Source of the DNA: Alphaproteobacteria bacterium
GTDB taxonomy: Bacteria > Pseudomonadota > Alphaproteobacteria > Micropepsales > Micropepsaceae
Assembly (NCBI GenBank): GCA_017983635.1
Contig: JAGOBA010000020.1
Location: 1-58,746, forward strand
DNA length: 58,746 nucleotides
Reading direction: 5' to 3'
The notes under the pieces are model-generated. The model was given only the letters and a program-made list of their open reading frames with translations, was not told the DNA's origin and searched no databases. Numbering within the stretch: the stretch's first letter is position 1; the number at the start of each line of letters is the position of its first letter. Below are positions 7,472 through 16,779 of this stretch, piece by piece. Both the position numbers and the translations under genes were made by a program.

Positions 7472-8791
7472 TCACCCCGCCTTCACCGCGCTCCGTCCCA
7501 CGCTGTGATACTCGATCCCCGCGTCCGCCATTTCGCGCAGGGTGTAGATGTTGCGCAGGTCGACGATGAGCGGGCGCTTCAGTTGCGCTTTCACGCGCGT
7601 GAGGTCGAGCGCGCGGAATTCGTTCCATTCGGTGAGGATCACGACGCCGTCGGCGCCGTTGATCGCTTCGTAGCCGTTTTGGGTCCACTTCACGCCGGTG
7701 AGCATCTTCTCGGCTTCCTGCATCCCTTCGGGGTCGAAGGCGCGGACTGTGGCGCCTGCCGCTTGCAGGGCCGGGATGATGTCGAGCGAGGGGCTGTCGC
7801 GCATGTCGTCGGTGTTGGGTTTGAACGTGACCCCTAAGATCGCGACCGTCTTGCCCTTCACGCCGCCGAAGGCGTCGATGATTTTTTCGGCCATGCGCTT
7901 CTTGCGCTTGCTGTTGACGTCGACGACGGACTCGACCAGCCGCGACGGCGCGCCGAACTCGCCCGCTTGGCGCATGAGGGCGAGCGTATCTTTCGGAAAG
8001 CACGAGCCGCCGTAGCCCGGGCCCGCGTTCAGGAACTTCGAGCCGATGCGTCCATCAAGGCCGATGCCGCGCGAGACGTCTTGGATGTCGGCGCCGGATT
8101 TTTCGCAAAGGTCGGCCATCTCATTGATGAACGTGATCTTCAGCGCCAGGAACGCGTTCGCCGCGTATTTGATCAGCTCCGACGTCTCGCGCGAGGTGAA
8201 GACGAACGGCGTCTTGTCGTTCAAGAACAGCGGCCGGTAGAGCGCGCGCATCACGTTTCGGGCGCGTTCGCTTTCGGTGCCCACGACGACGCGGTCCGGG
8301 CGCTGGAAGTCTTCGATGGCGGAACCTTCGCGCAGGAACTCCGGGTTGGAGGCGACGTCGAAGTCCGCGTCCGGGCGCTTTTCGCGGATAATCGTCTCGA
8401 CGCGCTTGCAGGTGCTGACGGGGACGGTCGATTTGGTGACGACCACCGTGTAGTCCTTGAGCGCGCCCGCGATTTCGGCGGCGGCGTCGTAGACGTAGCT
8501 GAGGTCGGCAAAGCCGTCGCCGCGCCGGCTCGGCGTGCCGACCGCGATGAAGACGGCTTCCGCATCGGGCACGGCGGCCGCGAGGTCGGTCGTGAACGAC
8601 AGGCGACCGGCCTTCACGTTGTCGGCGACCAGCGCGTCGAGGCCCGGTTCGAAGATCGGAATCTCGCCGCGGTTCAACCGATCGATCTTGCTCGCGTCCT
8701 TGTCGACGCAAACCACGTCATGACCGAAGTTGGAGAAGCAGGCACCGGAGACGAGTCCGACATAGCCGGTACCGATCATCGCAACGCGCAT
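7472..8791 (-). CDS. ugd: UDP-glucose 6-dehydrogenase
   Basis: A 439-residue cytoplasmic enzyme that oxidises UDP-glucose to UDP-glucuronate with two NAD+. The N-terminal Rossmann motif is MIGTGYVGLVSGACFSNFGH, the catalytic cysteine sits in AGPGYGGSCFPKDTLAL near residue 260, and the C-terminal domain has LGVTFKPNTDDMRDSP. The start ATG 8791 has AAGGA eight bases upstream. It follows galU by 27 bases on the same strand, so galU-ugd form an operon that turns glucose-1-phosphate into UDP-glucuronate, probably for surface polysaccharide. Confidence 0.96.
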   Translation of the reverse strand: MRVAMIGTGYVGLVSGACFSNFGHDVVCVDKDASKIDRLNRGEIPIFEPGLDALVADNVKAGRLSFTTDLAAAVPDAEAVFIAVGTPSRRGDGFADLSYVYDAAAEIAGALKDYTVVVTKSTVPVSTCKRVETIIREKRPDADFDVASNPEFLREGSAIEDFQRPDRVVVGTESERARNVMRALYRPLFLNDKTPFVFTSRETSELIKYAANAFLALKITFINEMADLCEKSGADIQDVSRGIGLDGRIGSKFLNAGPGYGGSCFPKDTLALMRQAGEFGAPSRLVESVVDVNSKRKKRMAEKIIDAFGGVKGKTVAILGVTFKPNTDDMRDSPSLDIIPALQAAGATVRAFDPEGMQEAEKMLTGVKWTQNGYEAINGADGVVILTEWNEFRALDLTRVKAQLKRPLIVDLRNIYTLREMADAGIEYHSVGRSAVKAG

Positions 8792-8818
8792 GGGAGTTCC
8801 TTGAGTTTGGCCGCGGCT

Positions 8819-9706
8819 TTAGAGCGGCAGATCTTTGAGAATGGCTTTGAGCGGGCCCGCGGTATCCGGGCGGCTCAGGCCGATGACGACGTTCGCCTGC
8901 AAGAAGCCGACCTTGTCGCCGCAATCGAAGCGCTGTCCGTGAAAGCGGAAGCCGTGGAACGGCGCGTGGCCGATCAGGCGGGCGAGCGCGTCGGTCAGCT
9001 GGATCTCGTTGCCGGCGCCGCGCTCGTGGCGTTCGAGCTCGGCGAAGACCTGCGGCTGAAGGATGTAGCGGCCGATCACGGCGAGACGCGACGGCGCCTT
9101 TGCGGGGTCCGGCTTCTCGACGATGCCGCGCACGGAGATCAGGTCGCCCTTCTCCGACACGGGGTCGATGATGCCGTAGCGCTTCGTCTCCGCCTGCGGA
9201 ACTTCGCGCACGGCGATGACGTTGCCGCCGACGTCGTTGTAGGCGGCGGTCATGCGCGCGAGGCAACCGGGCTGATCGACCAGAAGCTCGTCCGGCAACA
9301 GCACCGCGAACGGCTCGTCGCCGATGAAGTGGCGCGCGCACCAGACGGCGTGGCCGAGGCCGAGCGGATTTTGCTGGCGGGTGAAGCTGACCGAACCGGA
9401 CGGCGGCAGCGCTTCGAGAAGGCTGTTCAGCTCCGTCGTCTTCTCGCGCGCCTCGAGCAGCGCTTCGAGTTCGTAGGCGTGGTCGAAATGGTCTTCGATG
9501 ATGTGCTTGCCGCGGCCGGTGACGAAGATGAACTGCTCGATCCCGGCGGCCTTGGCCTCTTCGACGGCGTATTGGATGACCGGCTTGTCGACGACGGTGA
9601 GCATCTCCTTCGGGACCGCCTTCGTCGCGGGCAGGAAGCGCGTACCCATGCCGGCGACCGGAAAAACGGCTTTGCGAACGGGCTTGATGGGCGTTGTTGT
9701 TGTCAT
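8819..9706 (-). CDS. galU: UTP-glucose-1-phosphate uridylyltransferase
   Basis: A 295-residue nucleotidyltransferase that makes UDP-glucose from UTP and glucose-1-phosphate. It has the signature AVFPVAGMGTRFLPATKAVP and then KEMLTVVDKPVIQYAVEEA at the N-terminus, VLLPDELLVD in the middle and IVEKPDPAKAPS later. I placed the start at ATG 9706 (MTTTTPIKPVRKAVF), the family-like N-terminus. The frame is open to 9766, but the extra residues do not look like GalU. It is first in an operon with ugd. Confidence 0.95.
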   Translation of the reverse strand: MTTTTPIKPVRKAVFPVAGMGTRFLPATKAVPKEMLTVVDKPVIQYAVEEAKAAGIEQFIFVTGRGKHIIEDHFDHAYELEALLEAREKTTELNSLLEALPPSGSVSFTRQQNPLGLGHAVWCARHFIGDEPFAVLLPDELLVDQPGCLARMTAAYNDVGGNVIAVREVPQAETKRYGIIDPVSEKGDLISVRGIVEKPDPAKAPSRLAVIGRYILQPQVFAELERHERGAGNEIQLTDALARLIGHAPFHGFRFHGQRFDCGDKVGFLQANVVIGLSRPDTAGPLKAILKDLPL

Positions 9707-9836
9707 TCTTCGAACCAAAACATCACGAGAACATCCGCAGCGCTGCCGGTTTATTTGGTGATACACACCACCCGCTCCCGCGGCGCAATACCGTTGGCCT
9801 TATGGACTGTGCCCGAATCACTATATCCTGAGCGGT

Positions 9837-11186
9837 ATGTTGCGGGTGGCGCTAGTCCTTGTAAGCATTGCTGTCTCTTGCGTTGTTGCCCAGGCCGGTG
9901 GCCTTGCGGATGCAGACGCGGGAATCGCGCGCCTGAACGCCGGTGACCCTGCGGCAGCCGCCGAATTGTTCACCCGTGCCATTCAAAGCAAGGAACTGAG
10001 CCCGGACGGGTTGGCGCTGACTTATCACCATCGCGGCATGGCTTTCTATAAGGAAGGTCAGACGGGCCGCGCGATCCTCGATTATTCGACCGCCCTCTGG
10101 AACGACGATCTGCCGAAGGAGTTCCGCCCGCGCACGCTGAACAATCGCGGCCTGGCGTTCGAGGCGATGAGCGACTTCGACTCCGCGATGACGGACTACA
10201 GCCTCGCCATCAAGTTGAACCCGAACTACGCCGAGGCGTTCGGCAACCGGGGCAATCTGCACCGAAAGTTCAATCGCCACGATCAGGCGATCGCCGACTA
10301 TGACAGCGCGCTGCGGAATGGGTATCCCCATCCGCAGTTTGTGTTTGCCTGGCAGGGCATGTCGCTGGAGGCGCAGGGCAAACGCCGCGAGGCGATGGAT
10401 GCTTTCCGGCGCGCGCTGTCGATCGATCCAAACTTCGAGCTCGCCAAGAGCAGGCTTGCGAAGCTGGAAGAAGGCCAGTCGCTCGGCAATCTTCTCAACG
10501 GCGGCAAGAGGCCCGAGAAGGATCAGCCTGCGGCGATCATGTCGGCGGCGCCGAGTTCGCCCGTGCGAATGGCGAGCGAGGCGGAAACGCAGCACGTCCC
10601 TTGGACGCCACCGTCGCCGGCGGCACCGTCCATCAAGGTCGCCCTGCCAGCGGCAGACGCCGGCAGCGGCGTCGCGTTGCGGCCTGCGGTCGACGATCAG
10701 CCGAAGCTTCCCGCTTCGACGCCGCTGCTGCCCGCGTCCAAGCCCGTGATGACGACACCGACGGCATCGCTGCCCGGGTCTCAGCCGCTGGCCAAGAAGC
10801 CCTCGATCGTCGCGTTGGCGCCCCAGACGGTTGTCGTCTCGGCGCAATCCCAGGCGCCGGTCGTTTCGGCAGCACCCCTCGCGCCGGGGCCGAAGATCCT
10901 CAACGCCAGCAACGCGACGGGCGAGGGCGGCAGCGATGTCGAGTACGCGATCCAGCTAGGCTCGTTCAAATCGGAAGAGCTGGCGGAGTCGGGGTGGAAG
11001 AAGGCGCTGAAGGTGTCGGGCGACCTGCTGAACGGCCTGAGCCGCGTGATCGAAGGCGCGGCGTTGCCGGACAAGTCCACGGTCTTCCGGCTCTACGCGG
11101 AGGCGCTGCCCGACCGGGAGGCCGCACTCAACCTCTGCCGGACGCTACGGGATCGCGGCGCGCCCTGCATCGTCGTGCGCCGCTAA
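9837..11186 (+). CDS. Exported TPR protein with C-terminal SPOR domain
   Basis: A 449-residue protein with an N-terminal signal peptide (MLRVALVLVSIAVSCVVAQA), TPR repeats at residues about 30-220 (for example KLNPNYAEAFGNRGNLHRKF), a long Ala/Pro-rich linker, and a C-terminal module at about 365-449 starting EYAIQLGSFKSEELAESGW and ending APCIVVRR. That module fits a SPOR domain, which binds denuded peptidoglycan at division sites. It is likely periplasmic and cell-wall associated. It is divergent from galU, sharing the region 9707-9836. Confidence 0.82.
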   Translation: MLRVALVLVSIAVSCVVAQAGGLADADAGIARLNAGDPAAAAELFTRAIQSKELSPDGLALTYHHRGMAFYKEGQTGRAILDYSTALWNDDLPKEFRPRTLNNRGLAFEAMSDFDSAMTDYSLAIKLNPNYAEAFGNRGNLHRKFNRHDQAIADYDSALRNGYPHPQFVFAWQGMSLEAQGKRREAMDAFRRALSIDPNFELAKSRLAKLEEGQSLGNLLNGGKRPEKDQPAAIMSAAPSSPVRMASEAETQHVPWTPPSPAAPSIKVALPAADAGSGVALRPAVDDQPKLPASTPLLPASKPVMTTPTASLPGSQPLAKKPSIVALAPQTVVVSAQSQAPVVSAAPLAPGPKILNASNATGEGGSDVEYAIQLGSFKSEELAESGWKKALKVSGDLLNGLSRVIEGAALPDKSTVFRLYAEALPDREAALNLCRTLRDRGAPCIVVRR

Positions 11187-11297
11187 TCGCGGGCCGATTG
11201 AGCGGCCGTTCTAAATCTGTTAGGCGACAATGAGACGGCGCGGCTTGCTAAAGCCGCGCGATCGCCGTTTCTAAGACGCACAAACAGGATGGAACTC

Positions 11298-12767
11298 ATG
11301 ACGCAATCGGTCGGCATCACCGGCTTTGGCGCCTATCTGCCGCGGCTTCGGTTGCAGCGCAAAGCGATGGCGACGGCGAACGCTTGGTTCAACCCCAGCA
11401 TCATGGGGCAGGGCAAGGGCGAGCGGACGATGGCGAACTGGGACGAAGACGCCGTCACCATGTCCGTCGAAGCCGCGCGCGACGCACTGCCGACGCACGA
11501 TCCGCTCTCAGGCCGCAAACATGTCGGCGCGCTCTACTTCGCCTCGACCACGATGCCGTTCGCCGACCGCCAGAACGCCGGGATCGTCGCGGCGGCACTG
11601 AGCTTGCCGGAGGAAATTCACACCGCCGACGTGACGGGCTCGCAGCGCGCGGGCGTCTCCGCGCTGATCGCGGCGCTCGAGAAGGTGAAGGCGGGTGGCG
11701 CGAAGACGGCGCTGGTGGCCTCCGGCGACAAGCGCAAAGCGCGCGCGGGCTCCGCCCAAGAGTTTCAGTTCGGCCACGGCGCGGCCGCTCTCCTCATCGG
11801 CAGCGAAGGCGTCGCCGCGCGCTTTTTGGGCAGCCATTCCGTCTCGGTCGACTTCATCGATCACTTCCGCGGCGAGAGCGAAGAGTACGACTACAATTGG
11901 GAAGAGCGCTGGATCCGCGACGAAGGCTACGCGAAGATCGTGCCGCGCACCGTCAAGGGCGCGTTGGAGAAGGCGGGGGTCGCGGCGGCTTCGATCGATC
12001 ATTTCATCTTACCCTGTCAATTCGCAAAGCTCGATCAGCAGCTCGCGGCGAAGTCCGGGATCGACGCGTCGAAGGTGCGCGATAATCTCGCCGCGACCGT
12101 TGGCGAGTGCGGCACCGCGCATGCGCTGCTGATGCTGGCGCACGCGCTGGAAGACGCAAAGCCGGGGCAGAAGATTCTGGTCGCCGCGTTCGGTCAGGGC
12201 TGCGATGCGGCGGTGTTCGAGGTGACGGACGCGATCGACAAGACGCGCCCCGCGCGCGGCGTGAAGGGCTCGCTCGCCCGGCGCAAGGAAGAAACGAACT
12301 ACATGAAGTGGCTCGCGTTCAACGGGCTCGTCGAAATGGAAAAGGGCATGCGCGCGGAGAAAGACAACAAGACCGCGCTCACCGTCACCTATCGCAAGCG
12401 CGACATGCTGTTCGGCCTCGTCGGCGGCAAATGCGAGAAGTGCGGCACGGCGCAGTTCCCGCGCACGCGCATCTGCGTCAACCCGAACTGCCGCGCGGTC
12501 GACGAACAGAAGCCGTTCTCGTTCGCCGAGTTGAAGGGCAAGATCCTATCCTGGTCGGCCGACTACCTGACCTACGCCCAAGATCCGCCGTCGCACTACG
12601 GCATGGTGACGTTCGAGGAGGGTGGGCGCTTCCTCTCCGACATCACCGACGTCGATATCGGCACAATCGACTCAGGCACCGCGGTCCGGATGGTGTTCCG
12701 GATCAAAGACTTCGACGACAGGCGCGGGTTTCGGCGCTATTTCTGGAAGGCGGCGCCGGTTTACTAG
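11298..12767 (+). CDS. HMG-CoA-synthase-like protein with C-terminal zinc ribbon/OB-fold (DUF35)
   Basis: A 489-residue two-part protein. Residues about 1-340 are a thiolase-fold HMG-CoA-synthase-like domain (GITGFGAYLPRLRL, FGHGAAALLIG, AFGQGCDAAVFEV). Residues about 370-485 are a DUF35-type rubredoxin-like zinc ribbon (CEKCGTAQFPRTRICVNPNC) plus OB fold. At the place where the catalytic cysteine is expected it reads TADVTGSQRAG, so the nucleophile appears to be absent. The start is ATG 11298 with AGGATGGA upstream; ATG 11289 is an alternative. It is followed after 64 bases by a thiolase, so the two probably act as a complex in acyl-CoA metabolism. Confidence 0.82.
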   Translation: MTQSVGITGFGAYLPRLRLQRKAMATANAWFNPSIMGQGKGERTMANWDEDAVTMSVEAARDALPTHDPLSGRKHVGALYFASTTMPFADRQNAGIVAAALSLPEEIHTADVTGSQRAGVSALIAALEKVKAGGAKTALVASGDKRKARAGSAQEFQFGHGAAALLIGSEGVAARFLGSHSVSVDFIDHFRGESEEYDYNWEERWIRDEGYAKIVPRTVKGALEKAGVAAASIDHFILPCQFAKLDQQLAAKSGIDASKVRDNLAATVGECGTAHALLMLAHALEDAKPGQKILVAAFGQGCDAAVFEVTDAIDKTRPARGVKGSLARRKEETNYMKWLAFNGLVEMEKGMRAEKDNKTALTVTYRKRDMLFGLVGGKCEKCGTAQFPRTRICVNPNCRAVDEQKPFSFAELKGKILSWSADYLTYAQDPPSHYGMVTFEEGGRFLSDITDVDIGTIDSGTAVRMVFRIKDFDDRRGFRRYFWKAAPVY

Positions 12768-12831
12768 GGATTTTGACAGCGCGGAAACCGCGTCGTTAGA
12801 TGCAATCGTTCAGGCATTTGGAGAAAACGTC

Positions 12832-14034
12832 ATGGCCTCAGGCATCAGAGACAAAGTCGCCATTCTCGGTATGGGCTGCTCGAAGTTCGGCGAGCGCTGG
12901 GACATGGGCGCGGAAGAGCTCATGGTCGAGGCCTACCTGGAAGCACTGAATGATGCCGGCATCGAGACGAGCCAAATTCAGGCCGGGTGGTTCTCCACGC
13001 ATATCGACGAGATCGGTGTCGGCAAGGGCGGGACGCCGATGTCGGTCGCTCTGCGCCTTCCGAACGTTGCAGTGACGCGGGTCGAGAATTTCTGCGCCGG
13101 CGGTTCGGAGGCGTTTCGCGGCGCCGTCTACGCGGTGGCGTCGGGCGCCTACGACATTGCGCTTGCGCTCGGCGTGGAGAAGCTGAAGGACACCGGTTAC
13201 GGCGGCTTGCCGACCGGGCAGCCGGGCACGTTGCTGCCGCAGTGGGGCGCAAACGGCTCGGCGCCGGGGAACTTCGCGCAACTCGCATCTGCCTACCGCG
13301 CGAAGCACGGCGTGTCGAAGCAGGATTTGAAGCGGGCGATTGCGCATGTTTCGGTGAAGAGCCACGAGAACGGCGCGAAGAATCCGAAAGCGCATTTGCA
13401 GAAGCCGATTACCGAAGAGATGGCGCTGAATGCGCCGATGATCGCCGAACCGTTAGGCCTGTTCGATTGTTGCGGCGTGTCGGACGGTGCGGCGGCAGCC
13501 ATCGTGACGACGCCGGAGATCGCGCGCTCGATGGGTAAGAAGGACATCATCACGGTCAAAGCGTTGCAGCTGGCACTCTCGAACGGGCTTGAGAGTTCGC
13601 ACAACTCTTGGGACGGCAGCTACTTCCATACCGCGCGCATCGCTTCGAAAAAGGCGTATGAGGAAGCGGGCATCCGCAAGCCGCGCGAAGAAGTCTCGAT
13701 GATGGAGGTGCATGACTGCTTCTCGATCACCGAGCTCGTCACGATGGAAGACTTGTTCATCTCCGCGGAAGGCCGGGCCGTGCACGACGTGATGGACGGT
13801 TTCTACGATGCGAGCGGTAAGGTGCCGTGCCAGATCGATGGCGGCCTCAAGTGCTTTGGGCATCCGATCGGGGCGAGCGGCTTGCGCATGCTCTACGAGA
13901 TGTACCTGCAGCTCCAAGGCCGCGCGGGCGCGCGGCAGCTAAGGAATCCGAAGATCGGGCTCACGCACAATCTCGGCGGCGCGCCGTCGATGAACGTGTG
14001 CTCCATCGCCATCATCGGCGCACACGGGGCGTAA
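12832..14034 (+). CDS. Thiolase-family acetyl-CoA acetyltransferase (SCP2-thiolase-like)
   Basis: A 400-residue thiolase-fold protein. The acyl-binding cysteine is in ENFCAGGSEAFRGAVYAVAS near residue 87. The C-terminal active-site motifs are VHDCFSITEL and LKCFGHPIGASGLRM, and it ends with HNLGGAPSMNVCSIAII. This is the SCP2-like subgroup that often pairs with DUF35 proteins. The start is ATG 12832 with GGAGAAAA upstream. It is cotranscribed with the HMGS-like gene. The substrate is unknown. Confidence 0.88.
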   Translation: MASGIRDKVAILGMGCSKFGERWDMGAEELMVEAYLEALNDAGIETSQIQAGWFSTHIDEIGVGKGGTPMSVALRLPNVAVTRVENFCAGGSEAFRGAVYAVASGAYDIALALGVEKLKDTGYGGLPTGQPGTLLPQWGANGSAPGNFAQLASAYRAKHGVSKQDLKRAIAHVSVKSHENGAKNPKAHLQKPITEEMALNAPMIAEPLGLFDCCGVSDGAAAAIVTTPEIARSMGKKDIITVKALQLALSNGLESSHNSWDGSYFHTARIASKKAYEEAGIRKPREEVSMMEVHDCFSITELVTMEDLFISAEGRAVHDVMDGFYDASGKVPCQIDGGLKCFGHPIGASGLRMLYEMYLQLQGRAGARQLRNPKIGLTHNLGGAPSMNVCSIAIIGAHGA

Positions 14035-14037
14035 AGC

Positions 14038-15186
14038 TCAGTTCCCGTCGCCGTCCGGCGGTGCCGTCTGCAAGTCGACGTTGTCGCTCTCCCGCGGCGG
14101 GTCGGGAAGGCTCGCTTGGGCGGCAAAGGATTCGATGCGGCGGGTGACGTTGTCTTTGATGTCGCCGAAGAACGGGTTGATGCGCGAGGGGAACATCTCG
14201 CGGTAGCGGGGGCCGGCCCAGAAAAAGATCGGGTCCGGCGTGACGTCGGTGAACAGCAAACCGTTCCAGCAGTCGGCGGAGGTGACGCCCCGAGTGACGA
14301 TCGTCCCGCCGGTAGCAAACTCCGACAATTCGGCCGAGCCCAAGTTCATGTCGGAGCTGCCGGCGCGGCCGGAGATCGACCAGGTCAGCGGGTTCACGCA
14401 GGCGAGGTCGCGTCCGCGTGTGGCGTCAAAGCCGCCGCCGGGTTTCCAGACGAGCGCGTTCTGCCGGGCGAGATCGCCGCGGCCGTGCTGCGTCGTCGAA
14501 CTCCAGATGGTCATGCAGCCCGTTTGATCGGGTGAATCGCAGAGCGGTGTCACGCTGGAGATGATTTCGACCGGGATCGCCACTTCGAGCAGGTAGGCAA
14601 CCACCATACGACGGCGCACGTCGGGCTCGAGTTCCGTGACGAGGCGGAAGCCGTAGAGCGCGCCTTGGCCGTAGCCAGCGATGATGAAGGGCCGGCCGGC
14701 ATTGTGATCCTTAAGGAACGCTTTGAACGCCTTGGCGACGTCGCCATAAGCAAGTTCGCGCGCGTTGCGGCCGTCTTCGCTTGAGCCCATGAAGCTGTAG
14801 GGCGCGGCCTGACGGTAGAGCGGGATGAAGAGGTTGCCGCTGGTCGCGAACGGCGCGGCATAGAGCGGCCGGATCACGTGGACGAGGCGCTCGCGCACCG
14901 CGTCATTGTTAATCGGCGCGTTCCAGTATTCGCCCGAGAAATAGGTCGTTGGGTAGATGAAGAAGACGTCGACTGGTCTCTGAGCCACCTGCGGGAGCAA
15001 CGCCCAAGAGACCGCGTTCGCATAGTCGGGCGCGGTCGCCTGCGCGCCCTCGCCAAAGCCGCGGCCGGGGTTCAACGTATAGCGAATGAGGTTGTCGCGG
15101 CCGCCGTAGGCCGCCATAGCGGCAGCAACAACGACACCTAAGAAGATACCTACGCCGAAGAGAACTCTGCGACCCCTGGTCGCCAT
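14038..15186 (-). CDS. DUF3089 family membrane-anchored hydrolase-like protein
   Basis: A 382-residue protein with one N-terminal membrane segment (VLFGVGIFLGVVVAAAMAAY), so the body is probably periplasmic. The alpha/beta-hydrolase-like DUF3089 domain follows: RPVDVFFIYPTTYFSG near residue 75 and RPFIIAGYGQGALYGF near residue 160. In this family the elbow normally reads GHSQG; here it is GYGQG, so the usual serine nucleophile is missing. The start ATG 15186 has GAGGGA upstream. It is convergent with the thiolase gene, separated by three bases. Confidence 0.8.
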   Translation of the reverse strand: MATRGRRVLFGVGIFLGVVVAAAMAAYGGRDNLIRYTLNPGRGFGEGAQATAPDYANAVSWALLPQVAQRPVDVFFIYPTTYFSGEYWNAPINNDAVRERLVHVIRPLYAAPFATSGNLFIPLYRQAAPYSFMGSSEDGRNARELAYGDVAKAFKAFLKDHNAGRPFIIAGYGQGALYGFRLVTELEPDVRRRMVVAYLLEVAIPVEIISSVTPLCDSPDQTGCMTIWSSTTQHGRGDLARQNALVWKPGGGFDATRGRDLACVNPLTWSISGRAGSSDMNLGSAELSEFATGGTIVTRGVTSADCWNGLLFTDVTPDPIFFWAGPRYREMFPSRINPFFGDIKDNVTRRIESFAAQASLPDPPRESDNVDLQTAPPDGDGN

Positions 15187-15273
15187 GGCGTCCCTCGATT
15201 CCAAGCCGAGAGGGGTCGTAACACGTGGCGGGGCTGCATCGGCATGGCTGCAACAGACATCTTTTGGACGTGC

Positions 15274-15669
15274 CTATTCAGCAACAGGTAAATTCGGCGC
15301 GCGGTGGGGTGAGTGCTGAAACCCTGAGTAATTTGGCTGATCAATTGCAACTTTGGCGAGTGTTGTCTGTCGCAGATGATCGCCCAGTGCCGGATCATCG
15401 AGCGCCACGGCGCCGGACCGGATACGGCGACACAGTTCGCGGTTCAGTTCGTCGAGCGTGCCGTCGTTGGCCAGCAACTGCCGCAAGCGTTGATGTTCTG
15501 CGGCGTTCGCCGCGCCGCCTTGTTCCAGCTCGCGCGCAACGATGGCGAGTGCGTTGGCCGCGACGCGGGCATGGAACGCCGTGTGACCGGTCAGCGCCGG
15601 CATGGCGTGCTTCTCGAGAAACTCGCGCACGGCGGTGACGAGTTCGGCGGCGGAGGGTTGATCCATCAT
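15274..15669 (-). CDS. DUF6285 domain protein
   Basis: A 131-residue helical protein beginning MMDQPSAAELVTAVREFLEK, with FHARVAANALAIVARELE near residue 47 and GDHLRQTTLAKVAIDQPNY near residue 97. This pattern matches DUF6285 proteins, which usually lie next to an aminoglycoside-phosphotransferase-like gene and acyl-CoA dehydrogenases, as here with the next gene. Molecular role unknown. It is probably cotranscribed with the phosphotransferase gene upstream. Confidence 0.75.
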   Translation of the reverse strand: MMDQPSAAELVTAVREFLEKHAMPALTGHTAFHARVAANALAIVARELEQGGAANAAEHQRLRQLLANDGTLDELNRELCRRIRSGAVALDDPALGDHLRQTTLAKVAIDQPNYSGFQHSPHRAPNLPVAE

Positions 15670-15739
15670 GGTGGTGTTTGGTGGTCGGGGGGAATGGTGA
15701 TTGGTGGCGAAACTTCACCCCAACACCCATCCCCAAACA

Positions 15740-16747
15740 CTATCCCCTTTTCTCGAACAGAAGATTCACAAGATCAATCTCAGTCTCGGAAGAGCGCCGG
15801 CCGATCGTGGCGCGCTCGACGCTGCGGTCGGAGCCGGTGGCGAAGGATTGGTACATCGTCATGCACATGATGCCCCACTTCAGCGTGCCGAACATCTCCC
15901 AGAATTTGACGCGCTCGGCGGTCATGCCTTTGCCGCCTGCTTCGGCGTAGCCGGCGAGCAGGTCTTCGACGTCGCCGAAGCCGCCGACGACTTTGTGCGT
16001 TTCGCCGAAGCGCCAGGAGTTGACGCAGATCCAACCCAGATCCTCGGCCGGATCGCCGATGTGGGTGAGCTCCCAATCCAACACCGCGCGCACGCCATCG
16101 GGTCCGATCATCAGATTGCCGTGGCGGAAGTCGCCGTGCACCAGCGTGAGCTCGGGCGCGCTTGGTAAGCGTTGCTCCAGCCACTTGAACGCGACTTCGA
16201 ACACTGGGTGCGGGTAGTCGTAAGTGTCGTAGATCGTTCGGTACTGATCGAACTGCGCGCGCGGCGGCACGACGGCGAGCTCCGGCATTTGTGCTTTGTC
16301 GATGGCGTGGATGCCGGCGAGGATGCGGCCGCATTGGCGGGCGAGCTTTGGGCGCGCGTCGGCAAACGCAGCGTCGCGCAGAATCTTGCGCGCGATCGTC
16401 TCACCCTCGACGCGGCCCATCAGGTAGCCGGGGCCGAGGTCGTCGCTGTCTTGCAAGACATAAGGCACGGGTGGGACCGGCACCCCGCCGGCGGCCGCAA
16501 GGCGTATGGCCTTGGCCTCGGTAGCGAGGCTGACGGCGGTCGCCGAGCGTGGGATGACTTTACCGCCGGGGGCGCGGCGCAGAATCAGCGGCGTCGTGCC
16601 CTTGGGGCCGACGCCGTCGAGCGACCAGGTCTCTTGGCTGGCGCCGCCGGAGAGGCGCTTTAGGTTGACGATCGATTGAACCCCGTCGATGGCGCGGGCA
16701 ACGGCGCGTTCGAGCAGCGGCGCAAAGTCGGGTTGGCTGGCGGACAT
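15740..16747 (-). CDS. Phosphotransferase family protein (APH/ACAD10-like)
   Basis: A 335-residue kinase-fold protein of the aminoglycoside-phosphotransferase superfamily, in the branch related to the ACAD10/11 kinase domain. The nucleotide loop is KRLSGGASQETWSL. The catalytic loop is TLVHGDFRHGNLMI near residue 210 and the metal-binding segment is VLDWELTHIGDP. These proteins are thought to phosphorylate hydroxyacyl-CoA or related metabolites. Resistance is unlikely. The start is ATG 16747; a TTG at 16783 would overlap the TSUP gene stop. Operon with DUF6285. Confidence 0.85.
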   Translation of the reverse strand: MSASQPDFAPLLERAVARAIDGVQSIVNLKRLSGGASQETWSLDGVGPKGTTPLILRRAPGGKVIPRSATAVSLATEAKAIRLAAAGGVPVPPVPYVLQDSDDLGPGYLMGRVEGETIARKILRDAAFADARPKLARQCGRILAGIHAIDKAQMPELAVVPPRAQFDQYRTIYDTYDYPHPVFEVAFKWLEQRLPSAPELTLVHGDFRHGNLMIGPDGVRAVLDWELTHIGDPAEDLGWICVNSWRFGETHKVVGGFGDVEDLLAGYAEAGGKGMTAERVKFWEMFGTLKWGIMCMTMYQSFATGSDRSVERATIGRRSSETEIDLVNLLFEKRG

Positions 16748-16779
16748 GGCATCCAGAGTGCGACGGTCCGCCTGGATCG

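Noticed and set aside
7967..9946. A 659-residue plus-strand frame over ugd and galU
   Set aside because: It is antisense to two certain genes and has no recognisable domain.
15740..16747. Aminoglycoside resistance gene
   Set aside because: The fold is shared, but the context (DUF6285, CoA-related genes) and motifs place it in the ACAD10-like metabolic branch.
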